Part shown: positions 7,480 to 15,417 of the stretch, in pieces
Layout of the letters: each line of letters starts with the position of its first letter
Numbering within the stretch: position 1 is the stretch's first letter
Assembly: GCF_014384745.1 (NCBI RefSeq)
Contig: NZ_JACRSO010000006.1
Location: forward strand, 62,001-126,000
From: Luoshenia tenuis
Lineage (GTDB): Bacteria > Bacillota > Clostridia > Christensenellales > GCA-900066905
Length of the DNA stretch: 64,000 nt
Direction: 5' to 3'
Position numbers and translations under genes: made by a program
Notes under the pieces: generated by a model
Database searches by the model: none
Seen by the model: the letters and a program-made list of their open reading frames with translations, nothing else
What the model was told of the DNA's origin: nothing

Positions 7480-8823
7480 ATGATGGAAAAGGGACTTCAA
7501 CTGGAACAGTATTTAAACCGTCAATGGGCTTGCAGCTGCGGCAAAACCCACGCCACGCACCTTAAAGCCGTGGCGATCCGCCCAGGCGCGGTAAACGATG
7601 TGCCGGAGATTTTAAAAAGCGTGGGCTGCGCGCGGCCCTTCGTATTGTATGACGAAACGACTTATCAGGCGGCGGGTGCGCTTTTACAAAGCGCGCTGGA
7701 AGGCGCGGGCGTTGCTTATACGGCCTATATCCTGCCCTATGCGGAGCCGGTCCCGGACGAAAAGGTGCTGGGGCAGATCCTGTTTAATTTTGACGCAGCC
7801 TGCGACCTGCTGCTGGCCGTAGGAACGGGTACGCTGAACGACCTAGCCAAGTACGTCAGCTTTAAGATGAGTAAGCCCTATGCCGTGGTGGCTACCGCCC
7901 CTTCGATGGACGGATTCGTATCCTCGGTGGCGGCCCTGATGGAAAACCACATGAAGGTGACCTATCCGGCGCATGTGCCCTGCGCGGTCATCGGGGATAC
8001 GGATATTTTGAAGGCGGCGCCCATGGAGATGATCGCCTCCGGCGTGGGAGATATTTTGGGTAAATATACCTGCTTGTGCGATTGGGCCATGGCCCGCGAG
8101 ATCGAAGGGGAATACTACTGCCCGGAGCTCGTGGCGATCATGCGCCAGGCTATCGACTACGTTGTGCAACTGGCGCCCCGGGTTCCGGCACGCGATCCGG
8201 AGGCGATCGCCGGCGTTATGGAGGCGCTGGTGCTCTCCGGCATTGCCATGGCCTTTGCGGGCAATTCTCGGCCTGCCTCCGGCAGCGAACACCATCTATC
8301 CCACTATTGGGAGCTGCAGTTCCTCGCGCAGGGGCGCAAGGCCGTACTGCACGGGATCAAGGTAGGTATCGGCACGGTAGCGGTATTGCGAATGTATGAG
8401 TGGCTTTTTGCCCGTAAAATCGATTTTGAGGCCGCAAAGGCTGGGGCGCTAGCCTTTGACGAAGAAGCTTGGCGCGAGCGGATGCGCGCGCTGTACGGAG
8501 AGGGTGCCCAAGCGGTGTTGGACCTGGAAGCGGCTACCCACAAAAACGGGCCGGAGGCGGTAGGCGCGCAGCTGAATGCTATGGCTGAAAAGTGGGATGC
8601 CCTGCAGGAAATCGCCGTCCAGCTGCCGCCAAGCGGGGAGATCGCCCGGATCCTGCAGCTTTTGGGGGCGCCTGTGGCGCCGCAGCAGGTAGGGGTGGAT
8701 GAGCAGATGTTTGCCGATAGCGTTGTGGCGGCTAAGGAGTTGCGCAACCGCTTTGGACTGCTGCAAATGCTCTTTGATCTAAATTTGAGCCGGCAGGCGG
8801 CACAAGCGGCGCTAGAAAGCTAG
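7480..8823 (+). CDS. araM: sn-glycerol-1-phosphate dehydrogenase (AraM/EgsA family)
   Basis: A 447-residue iron-containing-alcohol-dehydrogenase-fold enzyme matching the bacterial AraM group. The nucleotide-binding GTGTLNDLAKY lies near residue 114. Candidate metal ligands are Asp191 (GVGDILGKY), a His in the SGSEHHLSHYWE cluster (271-275) and His291 (VLHGIKVGIGT). It reduces dihydroxyacetone phosphate to sn-glycerol 1-phosphate with NAD(P)H. In Bacillus this feeds heptaprenylglyceryl phosphate synthesis, though AraM genes often sit in arabinose loci. The GH43-like gene after it fits a sugar-linked setting. AGGAGGGGG is four bases before the first of two adjacent ATGs. A TATGAT -10-like element is at 7447-7452. 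Confidence 0.9.
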   Translation: MMEKGLQLEQYLNRQWACSCGKTHATHLKAVAIRPGAVNDVPEILKSVGCARPFVLYDETTYQAAGALLQSALEGAGVAYTAYILPYAEPVPDEKVLGQILFNFDAACDLLLAVGTGTLNDLAKYVSFKMSKPYAVVATAPSMDGFVSSVAALMENHMKVTYPAHVPCAVIGDTDILKAAPMEMIASGVGDILGKYTCLCDWAMAREIEGEYYCPELVAIMRQAIDYVVQLAPRVPARDPEAIAGVMEALVLSGIAMAFAGNSRPASGSEHHLSHYWELQFLAQGRKAVLHGIKVGIGTVAVLRMYEWLFARKIDFEAAKAGALAFDEEAWRERMRALYGEGAQAVLDLEAATHKNGPEAVGAQLNAMAEKWDALQEIAVQLPPSGEIARILQLLGAPVAPQQVGVDEQMFADSVVAAKELRNRFGLLQMLFDLNLSRQAAQAALES

Positions 8824-8841
8824 CATAGACGGTTGCACCTA

Positions 8842-8876
8842 AAAAGAGCTCTCTGTTAACAGAGGGCTTTTTTAGG
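8842..8876 (+). terminator. Intrinsic terminator after araM
   Basis: Stem GCTCTCTG / CAGAGGGC (one wobble) with loop TTAA, flanked by A5 and T6. Confidence 0.8.
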
Positions 8877-9144
8877 TTTATAAGGATAGCCGGCATTTTA
8901 TCCAGCGGTAATAGTGTTTGGAAGGAACGGCCGGCGGGATAAGGGAGAATACACCGCTTGATCGAGAAAAAACGAGAATTGCCGCAATGAATAGGCTAAC
9001 CGCTTTAGGCTGATAGGAACATCGTGTATAATAAGGATAAAGAGCGGCTTGAGCGCCAAATCGAGATAAATGAAGAGCCGATGGCGATGCGCCGTATACA
9101 GTGCAACCTTGGCTATTCAAACAAAAATATGAGGGGGAAAAACA
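8877..9144 (+). promoter_or_regulatory. Gene-free leader of the GH43-like gene with a TATAAT element
   Basis: The stretch between araM and the GH43-like gene (321 bp in all) holds the araM terminator and a TATAAT at 9027-9032. The latter implies a leader of about 105 nt. No good -35, no convincing gene and no recognised riboswitch are seen. Confidence 0.4.
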
Positions 9145-10101
9145 ATGCGGCATATCCAAGACATGCGCGTGAGGGATCCATTTATCCTGACGGACAAAGA
9201 AAATGGGTGCTATTATTTGATCGCCAGCGACCGCCTGGCGCGGACCGACGGCAGGCCCGGAGAGGGTGTGGATTACCTGCGCAGCGAGGACCTGATACAC
9301 TTTGAGGAACCCAAAGCCGCCTTTCGCCCGGATACGAACTTTTTTTCGCCCCACCAGTTCTGGGCGCCGGAGGTGCACGCGTACAAGGGACGGTATTACC
9401 TTTTCGTCACCACCTGGGGACGCTGGGGCGAGGAACCGATTGACACCGGCGTATTGGGCGAGGGGGAGATACGCGGCACGCAGATCTTTGTGGCAGACGA
9501 GATGACCGGGCCTTATCGGGCGTGGTCTCATGGGCCGGTGACCCCACGCAAAGATCTGACGCTGGACGGAACCTTGTATGTGGCCCCCGATGGAAAGCCT
9601 TACATGATCTATTGCCATGAATGGCGGCAGATCATCGATGGAACGATCGCGGCCCTGCCGTTGACGGAGGATCTGCGGGCCGCCGCGGGGGAGCCGGTAA
9701 CCCTGTTTAAGGGCAGCGATGCGCCTTGGGCCACTGGAGATTTTGTGGAGAGCTATGAGGATACGCCCTATCACAAGGTGATTTATGTGACGGATGGGCC
9801 GTTTTTGTTTAACGATCTGTCCGGTGGGCTGTGCATGCTTTGGAGTACCGGCGGCGAGGGCATTTATACCACCGGCATATCCCGCAGCCCCAGCGGCAAT
9901 GTCCTGGGCCCATGGGAGCAGAGCGAGCAGGCCCTGTTCACTGGGGACGGCGGGCACGCCATGCTGTTTCACACCCTGCAAGGACAGTTGGTGCTGGCGC
10001 TGCACCAGCCCAACGGCGCCCCAGATGAGCGGCTGCGCCTATTCCCGGCCCGGCTGACGGAGACAGGGCTGGCGCTGGGGCCTGCACTTGTGCGCGGATA
10101 A
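9145..10101 (+). CDS. Glycoside hydrolase family 43-like protein
   Basis: A 318-residue five-bladed beta-propeller protein of the GH43 type without a signal peptide. Visible blocks are RDPFILTD at residue 9 (general base Asp), FWAPEVHAYKGRYYLF near 72, LDGTLYVAPDGKPYMIY (pKa-modulating Asp) and TDGPFLF near 215, where the catalytic acid is expected. The last block has Asp where many GH43 enzymes have Glu; some GH43 subgroups do show TDGP. A GGHAMLF motif follows. Typical activities are beta-xylosidase and alpha-L-arabinofuranosidase. With no secretion signal it would act on imported oligosaccharides. AGGGGG is seven bases before the ATG. Confidence 0.85.
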   Translation: MRHIQDMRVRDPFILTDKENGCYYLIASDRLARTDGRPGEGVDYLRSEDLIHFEEPKAAFRPDTNFFSPHQFWAPEVHAYKGRYYLFVTTWGRWGEEPIDTGVLGEGEIRGTQIFVADEMTGPYRAWSHGPVTPRKDLTLDGTLYVAPDGKPYMIYCHEWRQIIDGTIAALPLTEDLRAAAGEPVTLFKGSDAPWATGDFVESYEDTPYHKVIYVTDGPFLFNDLSGGLCMLWSTGGEGIYTTGISRSPSGNVLGPWEQSEQALFTGDGGHAMLFHTLQGQLVLALHQPNGAPDERLRLFPARLTETGLALGPALVRG

Positions 10102-10238
10102 GGGAAGAGGAAGCTGCCCGGGCCAAGAAGAGAAAACGGCAAAGGCAGGCATGCCCATACCGGAGTTTTCGGTTGAGGCCCCTGGAAAGCGCGTGGCTGT
10201 GCAACAGAACCGGGCATAATCCAAATGCATATAAAAAG

Positions 10239-10263
10239 GGCGGAAGGGGTTATCCTTTCCGCC
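10239..10263 (+). terminator. Hairpin downstream of the GH43-like gene
   Basis: A 10-bp stem GGCGGAAGGG / CCTTTCCGCC (one wobble), loop GTTAT. The U tract is poor. The remaining intergenic sequence 10102-10387 has no recognisable gene. Confidence 0.5.
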
Positions 10264-10317
10264 TAATTATCCCCCTAAATTGTTTGTCCCGGTGGGATGT
10301 AATTTGGTTGGCGGCCG

Positions 10318-10326
10318 TGGTATAAT
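10318..10326 (+). promoter_or_regulatory. Extended -10 promoter of the VOC gene
   Basis: TGG-TATAAT, a perfect extended -10, 61 bases before the start codon. A convincing -35 is lacking. Confidence 0.55.
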
Positions 10327-10387
10327 AAGGCTAAACGTTTTAAGCAGACGGCTAATGACCGCCTAATATTGACAGGAGGGGAAAGAA

Positions 10388-10765
10388 ATGTCCGTAGCAC
10401 AGTACGTAAAGGGGCTGGCGCACTTTGGCCTGCCTACCAACGACATTGAAAAGACCATCGCTTTTTACAAGGGGTTAGGCTTTGAGGTGGTCCACCAGCC
10501 CAAGCCCACTTGCGCGTTTTTGCAGCTGGCCAATGTCCAGATCGAGACCTATCAGACCGGCACCGCCCCTGAGGCCATTGGCGCTATCGAGCATGTGGCG
10601 CTGGATGTGTGCGATATTGACAAGACCTATGCGGAGATCACCGCGGCCGGCCACAAAGTGGTCAGCGATGGCGTGCAGCAGCTGCCCTTCTGGGAGAATG
10701 GCGTGCGCTTTTTCACCATCGAAGGACCGAACGCCGAAAAGGTAGAATTCTGCCAGAAGCTGTAA
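10388..10765 (+). CDS. VOC-superfamily (glyoxalase/bleomycin resistance/dioxygenase fold) protein
   Basis: A 125-residue protein with two beta-alpha-beta-beta-beta units. The first runs from LAHFGLPTNDIEKTIAFYKG to QIETYQT, the second from IEHVALDVCDID to the C-terminus (FFTIEGPNAEKVEFCQ). Candidate metal ligands are His13, His76 and Glu119. Such proteins can be glyoxalases, epimerases, dioxygenases or antibiotic-binding proteins; the specific reaction cannot be assigned. It is a monocistronic unit with its own extended -10 promoter, a strong AGGAGG site and a strong terminator. Confidence 0.85.
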   Translation: MSVAQYVKGLAHFGLPTNDIEKTIAFYKGLGFEVVHQPKPTCAFLQLANVQIETYQTGTAPEAIGAIEHVALDVCDIDKTYAEITAAGHKVVSDGVQQLPFWENGVRFFTIEGPNAEKVEFCQKL

Positions 10766-10794
10766 GGGCATTCCCTAGGAAATACGCGGTTATA

Positions 10795-10829
10795 AAAAAG
10801 AAGCTATGATGCGCATAGCTTCTTTTTTT
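10795..10829. terminator. Bidirectional terminator between VOC and polysaccharide deacetylase genes
   Basis: Stem AAAGAAGCTATG / CATAGCTTCTTT with a five-base loop and T/A runs on both sides. Confidence 0.85.
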
Positions 10830-10862
10830 ATTGTGACAATCTCTATTGCGCGTAAAGGGCGC

Positions 10863-11858
10863 TTAGCTGAACAGCCAATCGATACCGCCGGGCTCAAGCC
10901 CCTTGGCGCGCAGCTGATCGATCAGAGAAGAGAGGATCTCTGCGTCCATATCGATGGTGTGCAGCAGGATGATATCCCCATCCTTGACCCGCTCGAGGAT
11001 GTGCTGCAAGCGGGCCGGCGCGGTCTTAGTCTTGCAGTCGTTAGGATCGACCGACCACATGATCACACCGGAATAGTTCATCTGCCCTGATACGGATAGA
11101 ATGGTTTCGGACTCCTTAAAGCCGCCGCAGCCATAGGGCGGGCGCATAAAGCGCAGGGCGGGGGCGCTACCCCCAAGGGCTTTTTGCAGCTGATTTTCCA
11201 TCCCCTGCAACTCGCTGCGGATACCGGCGGCATCCAGTTTATCCAGACGGGGATGCGTCATGGTGTGGTTGCCGATCTCATGCCCCTCGGCCACCGCGCG
11301 CTGCCATAGCGCGTGATTTTGCCCCAGCGCCTGTCCAGTGGGGAAAAAGGTGGTATGTACGTTTTTAGCCCCCAGCACGTCCAGTATTTTGGTGATGGCA
11401 CTGGAATGATACCCATCGTCAAAGGTGATCGCCACCCGTCCCCGGCCGCGCGGCCCATGGAAGACCTTAACGGGGGCACCAGCGGTAAAGGTGGAGGAGC
11501 CGCCGCCCGAAGGCGCCGGGGGAGCCGGTGTAGGCGTCGACGCGGGCGTGGGGGTAGGTGTTGGAAGCGGCTTATAGTCCATCTCGAACCGGACGGGCTT
11601 GCCGCTTTTAGGGGCTGTGGAGAGCGCCTCCAGCTTCTTTAACGGTTGGCGCTGGCTGGAAACCAGGGCCAGATACTGCTGGCGCATGCCGGAATCGACC
11701 CTGCCGGCGCTGCTGGGCTGAACGGCGGCGGGGATGGATAGAAAAGTTAAAGTCAGCACAAACAGCAGGAGCGGGATGACCCGAAAAGCCGTTTTTTTAC
11801 GGTGCTTGCCCCGGCGGGGGCGCGTAGCGCGGGGAAGTTTTTCATTCGTATGCAGCAT
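10863..11858 (-). CDS. Membrane-anchored polysaccharide deacetylase (NodB domain)
   Basis: A 331-residue protein with a basic N-terminus and one hydrophobic segment (about residues 26-45; signal anchor or signal peptide), a Pro-Thr-rich linker (PTPTPTPASTPTPAPP, about 99-114) and a C-terminal NodB domain. Deacetylase motifs are complete: TFDDGY (motif 1, catalytic base Asp and first metal Asp), HEIGNHTMTHP (motif 2, two metal His), RPPYGC (motif 3), WSVDPNDC and LLHTID (late His). It would remove N-acetyl groups from peptidoglycan or a surface polysaccharide outside the membrane. The Shine-Dalgarno is weak (AAGG, 10 bases from ATG). Twin AGCATGCT palindromes lie just upstream. Confidence 0.9.
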   Translation of the reverse strand: MLHTNEKLPRATRPRRGKHRKKTAFRVIPLLLFVLTLTFLSIPAAVQPSSAGRVDSGMRQQYLALVSSQRQPLKKLEALSTAPKSGKPVRFEMDYKPLPTPTPTPASTPTPAPPAPSGGGSSTFTAGAPVKVFHGPRGRGRVAITFDDGYHSSAITKILDVLGAKNVHTTFFPTGQALGQNHALWQRAVAEGHEIGNHTMTHPRLDKLDAAGIRSELQGMENQLQKALGGSAPALRFMRPPYGCGGFKESETILSVSGQMNYSGVIMWSVDPNDCKTKTAPARLQHILERVKDGDIILLHTIDMDAEILSSLIDQLRAKGLEPGGIDWLFS

Positions 11859-11888
11859 AGACTTTCAACCTTTTCATTCGTATTCATT

Positions 11889-11920
11889 TAAGCATGCTTA
11901 CAGCCTGAGTATAGCATGCT
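11889..11920. promoter_or_regulatory. Paired AGCATGCT palindromes over the deacetylase promoter
   Basis: A perfect TAAGCATGCTTA (11889-11900) and a second AGCATGCT (11913-11920) have centres 22 bp apart, two helical turns. On the minus strand the upstream copy forms the TGC of an extended -10, TGC-TATACT (11916-11908). A repressor on both sites would straddle the -10. Confidence 0.45.
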
Positions 11921-12018
11921 TCGACAATATTCGGGGGATTATGACGGAAACGTGATAAATATTTAACAGGTGTAATAGGTGTAAAATTTTTGCAGCTAAA
12001 CCGCCTGCTTTGGGTACA

Positions 12019-12048
12019 AAAAGAGCTGCCCTAAAGGGCAGCTCTTTT
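12019..12048. terminator. Terminator of the argGH operon
   Basis: A perfect 14-bp stem (12019-12032 with 12035-12048) with an AA loop. T-run on both strands. Confidence 0.85.
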
Positions 12049-12062
12049 GAACGGGTAATTTT

Positions 12063-13445
12063 TTATTCAGATAGGCTATCCAGCCATGCGCGGGCCGCAT
12101 CGATGTGGGCCTTTACGCTTTGCGGCGCTGGACCGCCGGACACCTTGCGCTCGCGCACACAGGTGAGCAGCGATACAGCCTCGAACACATCCTCCCCAAA
12201 CAGAGGACTAAAGCTGCGGAACTCCTCCAGCGTCAGTTCGCTGATGGCGCGCCCCTTTTCGATGCAATAAAACACGATTTTGCCGATGACCTCATGCGCC
12301 TCGCGGAAAGGCAGTCCCTTTTTGACCAGGTAATCCGCCGCGTCGGTGGCATTGGTAAACCCGCCGCCCGCGCCGGCGTGCATCCGGTCAGTATTAAAGC
12401 GCAGGGTGGAGAACATGCCGCAAAAAACCTGCAAACATTTGATGTAGGTATCCCGCGCGTCAAAAAAGTTCTCCTTATCCTCCTGCATATCCTTGTTATA
12501 GGCAAGAGGGATGCCCTTCATAGCGGTCAGCAGGGCCATCAGATCCCCAAACACCCGGCCGGACTTGCCGCGGATCAGCTCCGCCACATCCGGATTTTTC
12601 TTCTGGGGCATGATGCTCGACCCCGTGGAAAACCCGTCGTCCATCTCCACAAACTGGAATTCGTTGCTGGACCAGAGCACCAGTTCCTCGCAAAAACGGG
12701 ACAGGTGCATCATACCGATGGATACGCAGCTGGCAAACTCGATACAAAAGTCTCGGTCGCTGACCGCATCCAGGCTATTGGCCGTGATAGCGGAAAAGCC
12801 CAAAAGCTGGGCGACCCGCTCGCGGTTCAAATCATAAGTGGTACCGGCCAGGGCGCCTGCGCCCAACGGCATCACGTCGACACGGTCATAACAATCCTGC
12901 AGGCGGGTGATATCCCGCTTGAACATCTCAAAATAAGCCATCAGGTGGTGGCCCAGGGTGATGGGCTGCGCCTTTTGCAGGTGGGTATAGCCGGGCATGA
13001 TGGTCTCCAAATGCTGCGCGGCGGTATCTAAAATGCACTGGCACAGTTTTTTCAGCTCGAATACGGCTTGGCGTATGCTGTCCTTGCAGTACATGCGCAT
13101 ATCCAGCGCCACCTGGTCGTTACGGCTGCGGCCGGTATGCAGCCGCTTGCCCGCCTGGCCGATGCGCTCGGTCAGCAGCTTTTCGATATTCATATGGATA
13201 TCTTCGGCATCGATCTCAAAGTCGACCTTGCCCGCCTCGATATCCGATAAGATACCCTTTAGACCCTGGCAGATCGCCTGCGCATCCTCCTGGGGGATGA
13301 TCCCCTGCTCGCCCAGCATGGTGGCATGGGCGATGCTGCCGGCGATATCCTGGCGGTACAGCCGCCAGTCAAAGGAGATGGAGGAGTGGAAGTCGTCCAC
13401 CATCGCATCGGTCTGTTTTTGAAAGCGTCCGCCCCAAAGCTTCAT
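12063..13445 (-). CDS. argH: Argininosuccinate lyase
   Basis: 460 residues, full length for the fumarase/aspartase-superfamily enzyme that splits argininosuccinate into arginine and fumarate. It begins KLWGGRFQKQTD. Visible signatures are HTGRSRNDQVALD, PGYTHLQKAQP (catalytic His region) and the superfamily signature GSSIMPQKKNPD. The ATG lies one base after the argG stop codon, so the two genes are translationally coupled. Transcription ends at the 12019-12048 hairpin. Confidence 0.97.
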   Translation of the reverse strand: MKLWGGRFQKQTDAMVDDFHSSISFDWRLYRQDIAGSIAHATMLGEQGIIPQEDAQAICQGLKGILSDIEAGKVDFEIDAEDIHMNIEKLLTERIGQAGKRLHTGRSRNDQVALDMRMYCKDSIRQAVFELKKLCQCILDTAAQHLETIMPGYTHLQKAQPITLGHHLMAYFEMFKRDITRLQDCYDRVDVMPLGAGALAGTTYDLNRERVAQLLGFSAITANSLDAVSDRDFCIEFASCVSIGMMHLSRFCEELVLWSSNEFQFVEMDDGFSTGSSIMPQKKNPDVAELIRGKSGRVFGDLMALLTAMKGIPLAYNKDMQEDKENFFDARDTYIKCLQVFCGMFSTLRFNTDRMHAGAGGGFTNATDAADYLVKKGLPFREAHEVIGKIVFYCIEKGRAISELTLEEFRSFSPLFGEDVFEAVSLLTCVRERKVSGGPAPQSVKAHIDAARAWLDSLSE

Positions 13446-13446
13446 C

Positions 13447-14661
13447 TTACTTGTTTCCTTTCAGGTTCTCCATCATCAGCGCGCGAACTTTAAGCGGCAG
13501 GCCGAACAGGTTGATAAAGCCTTCGGAATCCTTCTGGTTGTAGACCTCGTCTTCGCCAAAGGTAGCAAACTCCTCGCTGTACAGGGAATAAGGGGATTTG
13601 CAGCCCGCGGGCACGCAGTTGCCTTTGTACAGCTTCAGCCGGACCGTGCCGGTGACGGTCTCCTGGGTGGAATCCACAAACGCAGCCATGGCCTCGCGCA
13701 GCGGGGTGTACCAGCAGCCGTCGTAGACCAGCTCGGCATAGCGCACGGCCATGGTCTCTTTGTAGTGCTGCGTGGCCCGATCCAGCGTAAGGTACTCCAG
13801 CTCTTTATGGGCGGCGTACAAAATGGTTCCGCCCGGGGTCTCGTACACGCCGCGGGATTTCATGCCCACCAGGCGGTTTTCCACGATGTCGTCGATGCCG
13901 ATGCCGTTAGCCGCGCCCAGGGCGTTGAGCTTATCCATAATTTCCAGCGGCGAGAGCGCCTTCCCGTCGATCTTGACCGGGACGCCTTTTTCAAACTCGA
14001 TCTCCACGTAAGTGGGGGTATCCGGCGCCTTTTCCGGCGGGGTGCAGATCATATACAGCTCGTCCTTCGGCGCGTTCCAGGGGTCTTCAAGATCCGCGCC
14101 CTCATGGCTTAAGTGCCACAGGTTACGGTCCATGGAATAGGGGCGCTTTTTGGTGACCGGCACGTCGATCCCGCGGGCCTGGGCGTACTCGATCTCTTCC
14201 TCGCGGGATTTGATATCCCAGATCCGCCAGGGGGCGATGATCTTCAGGTGAGGCGCCAGGGCTTTGATGGTCAGCTCAAAGCGAACCTGATCGTTACCCT
14301 TGCCGGTGCAGCCATGGCAGATGGCTACAGCGCCCTCTTTTTCGGCGATCTCCACCAGACGTTTGGCGATCAGCGGGCGGGCGATGGAAGTACCCAGCAG
14401 GTATTTGCCCTCGTACACCGCGCCGGCCTTCATGGTGGGATAGATAAAATCCGTCACAAACTCTTCGCGCAGATCTTCAATATAAATCTTGCTGGCGCCG
14501 GTACGGATGGCCTTTTCGTTTAAGGGCTCCAGCTCTTCGCCCTGCCCCACATCCGCTGCAACGGCGATGACCTCATAATCGTAGTTCTCTTGGAGCCACG
14601 GGATGATGATCGAGGTATCCAGTCCGCCGGAGTACGCTAAGATTACTTTTTCTTTTGCCAT
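13447..14661 (-). CDS. argG: Argininosuccinate synthase
   Basis: 404 residues, full length. The N-terminus carries the ATP PP-loop AYSGGLDTSIIIPWL, followed by CHGCTGKGNDQVRFE and the HLSHEGADLEDP substrate-binding block. It joins citrulline and aspartate with ATP to form argininosuccinate. It is the first gene of the argGH operon. AGGAGG lies 11 bases before the ATG, and the promoter is overlaid by two ARG-box-like sites. A GC-rich palindrome in the leader (14687-14704) may affect translation or attenuation. Confidence 0.97.
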   Translation of the reverse strand: MAKEKVILAYSGGLDTSIIIPWLQENYDYEVIAVAADVGQGEELEPLNEKAIRTGASKIYIEDLREEFVTDFIYPTMKAGAVYEGKYLLGTSIARPLIAKRLVEIAEKEGAVAICHGCTGKGNDQVRFELTIKALAPHLKIIAPWRIWDIKSREEEIEYAQARGIDVPVTKKRPYSMDRNLWHLSHEGADLEDPWNAPKDELYMICTPPEKAPDTPTYVEIEFEKGVPVKIDGKALSPLEIMDKLNALGAANGIGIDDIVENRLVGMKSRGVYETPGGTILYAAHKELEYLTLDRATQHYKETMAVRYAELVYDGCWYTPLREAMAAFVDSTQETVTGTVRLKLYKGNCVPAGCKSPYSLYSEEFATFGEDEVYNQKDSEGFINLFGLPLKVRALMMENLKGNK

Positions 14662-14686
14662 AGCAAAACTCGCCTCCTAAATATTG

Positions 14687-14704
14687 AACGGGCGCGCGCC
14701 CGTT
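14687..14704. repeat. GC-rich perfect palindrome in the argG leader
   Basis: AACGGGCGC / GCGCCCGTT, 18 bp, between promoter and start codon. The last arm base is 12 bases before AGGAGG, so an mRNA hairpin would lie close to the ribosome site. Confidence 0.5.
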
Positions 14705-14714
14705 TTCGTCGAAT

Positions 14715-14752
14715 TTTATATAATTATACATAACCATGATTACTTATGCAAT
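14715..14752 (-). promoter_or_regulatory. Tandem ARG boxes (ArgR operators) of argGH
   Basis: Two 18-bp sites separated by 2 bp. On the minus strand, 14732-14715 reads TATGTATAATTATATAAA, matching the ArgR consensus WNTGNATWWWWATNCANW at all but one fixed position. The other, 14752-14735 (ATTGCATAAGTAATCATG), has about three mismatches. Paired boxes at this spacing are the usual hexamer-binding layout. Confidence 0.7.
14723..14751 (-). promoter_or_regulatory. Sigma-A promoter of argGH
   Basis: Minus-strand TTGCAT (14751-14746), a 17-bp spacer and a perfect TATAAT (14728-14723). Each hexamer lies inside one ARG box. Confidence 0.75.
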
Positions 14753-14814
14753 AGCGGAAGGGAAAATTCTTGTGACGATTTTATGAACGGCCGCTTTTCC
14801 CGCGTTGACAAGCT

Positions 14815-14843
14815 TTTGCAAAAAGCATAAGATTACTATAGCA
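14815..14843 (+). promoter_or_regulatory. Sigma-A promoter of ruvC-ruvA-ruvB-queA
   Basis: A perfect TTGACA (14815-14820), 17-bp spacer and TAAGAT (14838-14843), 58 bases before the ruvC start. Confidence 0.65.
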
Positions 14844-14901
14844 AACCGGGCGGGGATTATCAATTCCCCAACGGGTAAAAAACGCGGGATGGAGGGCTGT
14901 T

Positions 14902-15396
14902 TTGAGGATTTTAGGGATCGACCCGGGAATTGCGATCGTAGGCTACGGCGTGATCGAATCCCAGGGTTCAAGGCTAAAGCATATTGAAAACGGCGTGCTG
15001 ACCACGCCCGCGGGGATGCCACTGCCCCAGCGGCTGGAGCAGGTGTATAACGGAATGAAAAAGCTGCTGATGCTCTTTCAGCCCGAGGCGATTGCCTTTG
15101 AAGAACTGTTCTTTGCCAAAAACGCCAAGACGGCCATCACCGTAGGCCAGGCGCGCGGCGTGGCGCTGCTGGCCGCGGCCCAGGAGAGTGAACAGCTTTT
15201 TGAATACACGCCCTTGCAGATCAAACAGGGCGTGGTGGGGTACGGAAGGGCGGAAAAGAACCAGGTGCAGCAGATGGTCAAGGTGCTGCTGAACCTGCCG
15301 GATATCCCCAAGCCGGACGACGCGGCGGACGCGCTGGCGGTGGCTATCTGTCATGCGCACAGCGCAAACAGCCAGCAACTGTTCAAAATCAAGTAA
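14902..15396 (+). CDS. ruvC: Crossover junction endodeoxyribonuclease RuvC
   Basis: 164 residues, normal length. This RNase H-fold Holliday junction resolvase shows the acidic residues in GIDPGIAIVGYG (Asp7), FEELFF (Glu near 67) and DDAADALAVAICH (two Asp near 140). TTG is the start, with GGAGGG five bases upstream; no ATG lies nearby. It is the first gene of the ruvC-ruvA-ruvB-queA operon. Confidence 0.96.
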   Translation: MRILGIDPGIAIVGYGVIESQGSRLKHIENGVLTTPAGMPLPQRLEQVYNGMKKLLMLFQPEAIAFEELFFAKNAKTAITVGQARGVALLAAAQESEQLFEYTPLQIKQGVVGYGRAEKNQVQQMVKVLLNLPDIPKPDDAADALAVAICHAHSANSQQLFKIK

Positions 15397-15417
15397 TATT
15401 CATATAAAGGAAAGTTT

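Noticed and set aside
8878..10005. A 375-residue minus-strand open frame opposite the GH43-like gene
   Set aside because: Low-complexity Arg/His/Pro-rich translation, no family pattern, and it lies antiparallel to a clear GH43 gene: a GC-rich shadow frame.
12105..13031. A 308-residue plus-strand frame over argH
   Set aside because: Antisense to a certain argininosuccinate lyase; its translation has no recognised motifs.
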